Assembly (NCBI GenBank): GCA_900553555.1
Contig: USEG01000049.1
Coordinates: 1 to 6,714, forward strand
Length of the DNA: 6,714 nt
Reading direction: 5' to 3'
From: an uncultured Clostridia bacterium
GTDB lineage: Bacteria; Bacillota; Clostridia; Christensenellales; Pumilibacteraceae
Shown: positions 5,867 to 6,714 of the stretch, in pieces
How positions within the stretch are numbered: position 1 is the first letter of the stretch
Layout of the letters: each line of letters opens with the position of its first letter
Position numbers and translations under genes: made by a program
Notes under the pieces: generated by a model
The model's database searches: none
Told to the model about the DNA's origin: nothing
Seen by the model: only the letters and a program-made list of their open reading frames with translations

Positions 5867-6343
5867 ATGAATCAATTCCTAAAAATTTCGCAAGAACAAT
5901 TCGACAAAGACTTTGAAGGCAAAGCGCGTTACTCGGACATAAAACTGCCTAAGCGCGCCACTCGCCTCAGCGCCGGCTACGACTTTTTTTCGCCCTTTGC
6001 CTTTACTTTGGAACCGGGACAGTCGATAAAAATTCCCACCGGCGTACGCGTAATTCTGGATGAGGACAAATTTCTGCTGGTCGCGCCGCGCAGCAGCCTG
6101 GGCTTTAAGTACCGCCTGCAGCTGGACAACACCGTCGGAATAATAGACGCGGACTACTGCCGTGCCGAAAACCAGGGGCATATTTTTATCAAGATAACCA
6201 ACGATTCGCTTAAACAAAATACTCTTACCGTAAAAAAAGGCGACGCCTTTGCTCAGGGCATAATCATGTCTTACTTTCTTACGGAAGACGACGACGCATC
6301 GGTGTTAAGGAGCGGCGGGCTGGGCAGCACCGACAGGGTTTAG
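5867..6343 (+). CDS. dut: dUTP diphosphatase (trimeric dUTPase family)
   Basis: The enzyme hydrolyses dUTP to dUMP and pyrophosphate, keeping uracil out of DNA and supplying dUMP for dTMP synthesis. The 158 residues carry the five motifs of the trimeric family: I, AGYDFFSP at 36-43; II, APRSSLGFK at 73-81; III, NTVGIIDADY at 88-97, with Asp94 as the likely catalytic base position; IV, KKGDAFAQGI at 123-132; V, RSGGLGSTDR at 148-157. Motif III is followed by CRAENQGHIFIKITN where many dUTPases have RGE-I-V-L-N, a short insertion of a few residues. Motif V has Leu152 where the canonical motif (GGFGST) has the Phe that stacks on uracil. The related dCTP deaminase family is less likely because motif V is present. 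The gene stands alone between the regulator gene and a terminator, with no functional link to the catabolic operon. Confidence 0.92.
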   Translation: MNQFLKISQEQFDKDFEGKARYSDIKLPKRATRLSAGYDFFSPFAFTLEPGQSIKIPTGVRVILDEDKFLLVAPRSSLGFKYRLQLDNTVGIIDADYCRAENQGHIFIKITNDSLKQNTLTVKKGDAFAQGIIMSYFLTEDDDASVLRSGGLGSTDRV

Positions 6344-6354
6344 CCGCCGGGCTA
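6341..6354 (+). other. Small hairpin at the dut stop codon
   Basis: TAGCC-GCCG-GGCTA forms a 5 bp stem and 4 nt loop that includes the stop codon. No T tract follows, so it is not an intrinsic terminator by itself; a role in mRNA 3' end stability is possible but unproven. Confidence 0.3.
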
Positions 6355-6419
6355 TGCTTGCAATCTCAACAAAAGACGCCCTTATATTAACAGCCGTATG
6401 CGATTCCTTACGTCCTTTC

Positions 6420-6449
6420 CGCCGCATTTTCCCGTGCGGCGTTTTTTTT
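6420..6449 (+). terminator. Rho-independent terminator after dut
   Basis: A 7 bp perfect stem CGCCGCA / TGCGGCG (6420-6426 with 6435-6441) with an 8 nt loop is followed directly by eight T residues (6442-6449). It works on the plus strand only, 76 bp after the dut stop, and separates dut from ddl. Confidence 0.88.
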
Positions 6450-6473
6450 CGCCTAAATTTAAGTCTGCCGCTT

Positions 6474-6505
6474 TTGTCACCCGTCAATTTGACCGCGCAT
6501 ATAAA
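6474..6505 (+). promoter_or_regulatory. Weak candidate promoter of ddl
   Basis: TTGTCA (6474-6479) and TATAAA (6500-6505) stand between the terminator and ddl, but the spacer is 20 nt, longer than the preferred 17. Since a strong terminator precedes, ddl must have its own promoter in about 6450-6530, and this is the best candidate seen. Confidence 0.3.
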
Positions 6506-6533
6506 TAAAAAGGCTGATTTAACGGCGGTAATC

Positions 6534-6714
6534 ATGAATATTGCCGTAATCTTCGGCGGAAAAAGCTGCGAACACAATATCAGCATAGCGACGGGCGTAC
6601 AGGCGGCAAACGCGCTTTTATCCACCGGCAACAAAATCATCTGCATTTACATAACGCGTCGGGGCGTTTGGAAGACCGGCAAAGCTTTTTTCGATTGCGC
6701 CGCGTTTAGCGGCG
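6534..6714 (+). CDS. ddl: D-alanine--D-alanine ligase, N-terminal 60 residues (3' end outside window)
   Basis: Ddl joins two D-alanines with ATP in the cytoplasm to make the dipeptide terminus of the peptidoglycan stem; it belongs to the ATP-grasp fold. The visible N-terminus MNIAVIFGGKSCEHNISIAT is diagnostic: FGGKSCEHNIS corresponds to GG-S-E--S in characterised ligases, with Glu13 at the position of the glutamate that orients the first D-Ala. Residues 35-47 (IICIYITRRGVWK) match the following strand and the usual YI---G-W pattern. The ATP-binding and central domains lie beyond the right edge. Only a weak GGCGG precedes the ATG, yet the family start fits exactly. It is transcribed separately from dut, after the terminator at 6420-6449. 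Confidence 0.93.
   Translation, partial: MNIAVIFGGKSCEHNISIATGVQAANALLSTGNKIICIYITRRGVWKTGKAFFDCAAFSG

Noticed and set aside
6305..6646. Minus-strand open frame spanning the dut-ddl gap
   Set aside because: It runs antisense to the end of dut, the terminator and the start of ddl, and has no ribosome binding site or recognisable domain.

Overview
The window reads as chromosomal DNA from an uncultured member of the Bacillota, probably Clostridia. Support comes from GGAGG-type ribosome binding sites close to most starts, TTGnnn-17-TATAAT promoters, and the style of the UxuA, dUTPase and D-Ala-D-Ala ligase sequences. The lineage is inferred from protein and signal style only, not from any database comparison.

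Positions 1-4822 hold a tightly packed minus-strand operon for sugar or uronate catabolism. In order of transcription it encodes a sugar phosphate isomerase/epimerase-type TIM barrel (4822-4059, frameshifted near its 3' end), a second protein of the same superfamily (4032-3163), a Gfo/Idh/MocA oxidoreductase (3175-2003), a second Gfo/Idh/MocA oxidoreductase (2001-1006), and mannonate dehydratase UxuA (1009 to beyond the left edge). The last four genes overlap or lie 1 bp apart. UxuA points to a pathway that passes through D-mannonate to 2-keto-3-deoxygluconate. The two oxidoreductases and two isomerase-type barrels are the combination known from 3-keto-sugar and inositol-type chemistry, so the operon may feed an unusual glucuronide or uronate into the hexuronate route. 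That is inference: the substrate cannot be read from the sequence.

Positions 4823-4943 are a divergent control region. It has one good sigma-A-type promoter in each direction and three TTTTGC direct repeats about two helical turns apart, which look like AraC-type half-sites. The plus-strand gene that follows (4944-5756) encodes an AraC-family regulator with a cupin-like sensor domain and a C-terminal double helix-turn-helix, and is the likely controller of the operon. Its probable GTG start coincides with the predicted transcription start.

The right end is housekeeping and runs on the plus strand: dUTPase (dut, 5867-6343), a clear intrinsic terminator (6420-6449), and the first 60 codons of D-alanine--D-alanine ligase (ddl, from 6534). 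These have no obvious functional link to the catabolic operon. I found no tRNA, rRNA, CRISPR array, insertion sequence or phage gene.
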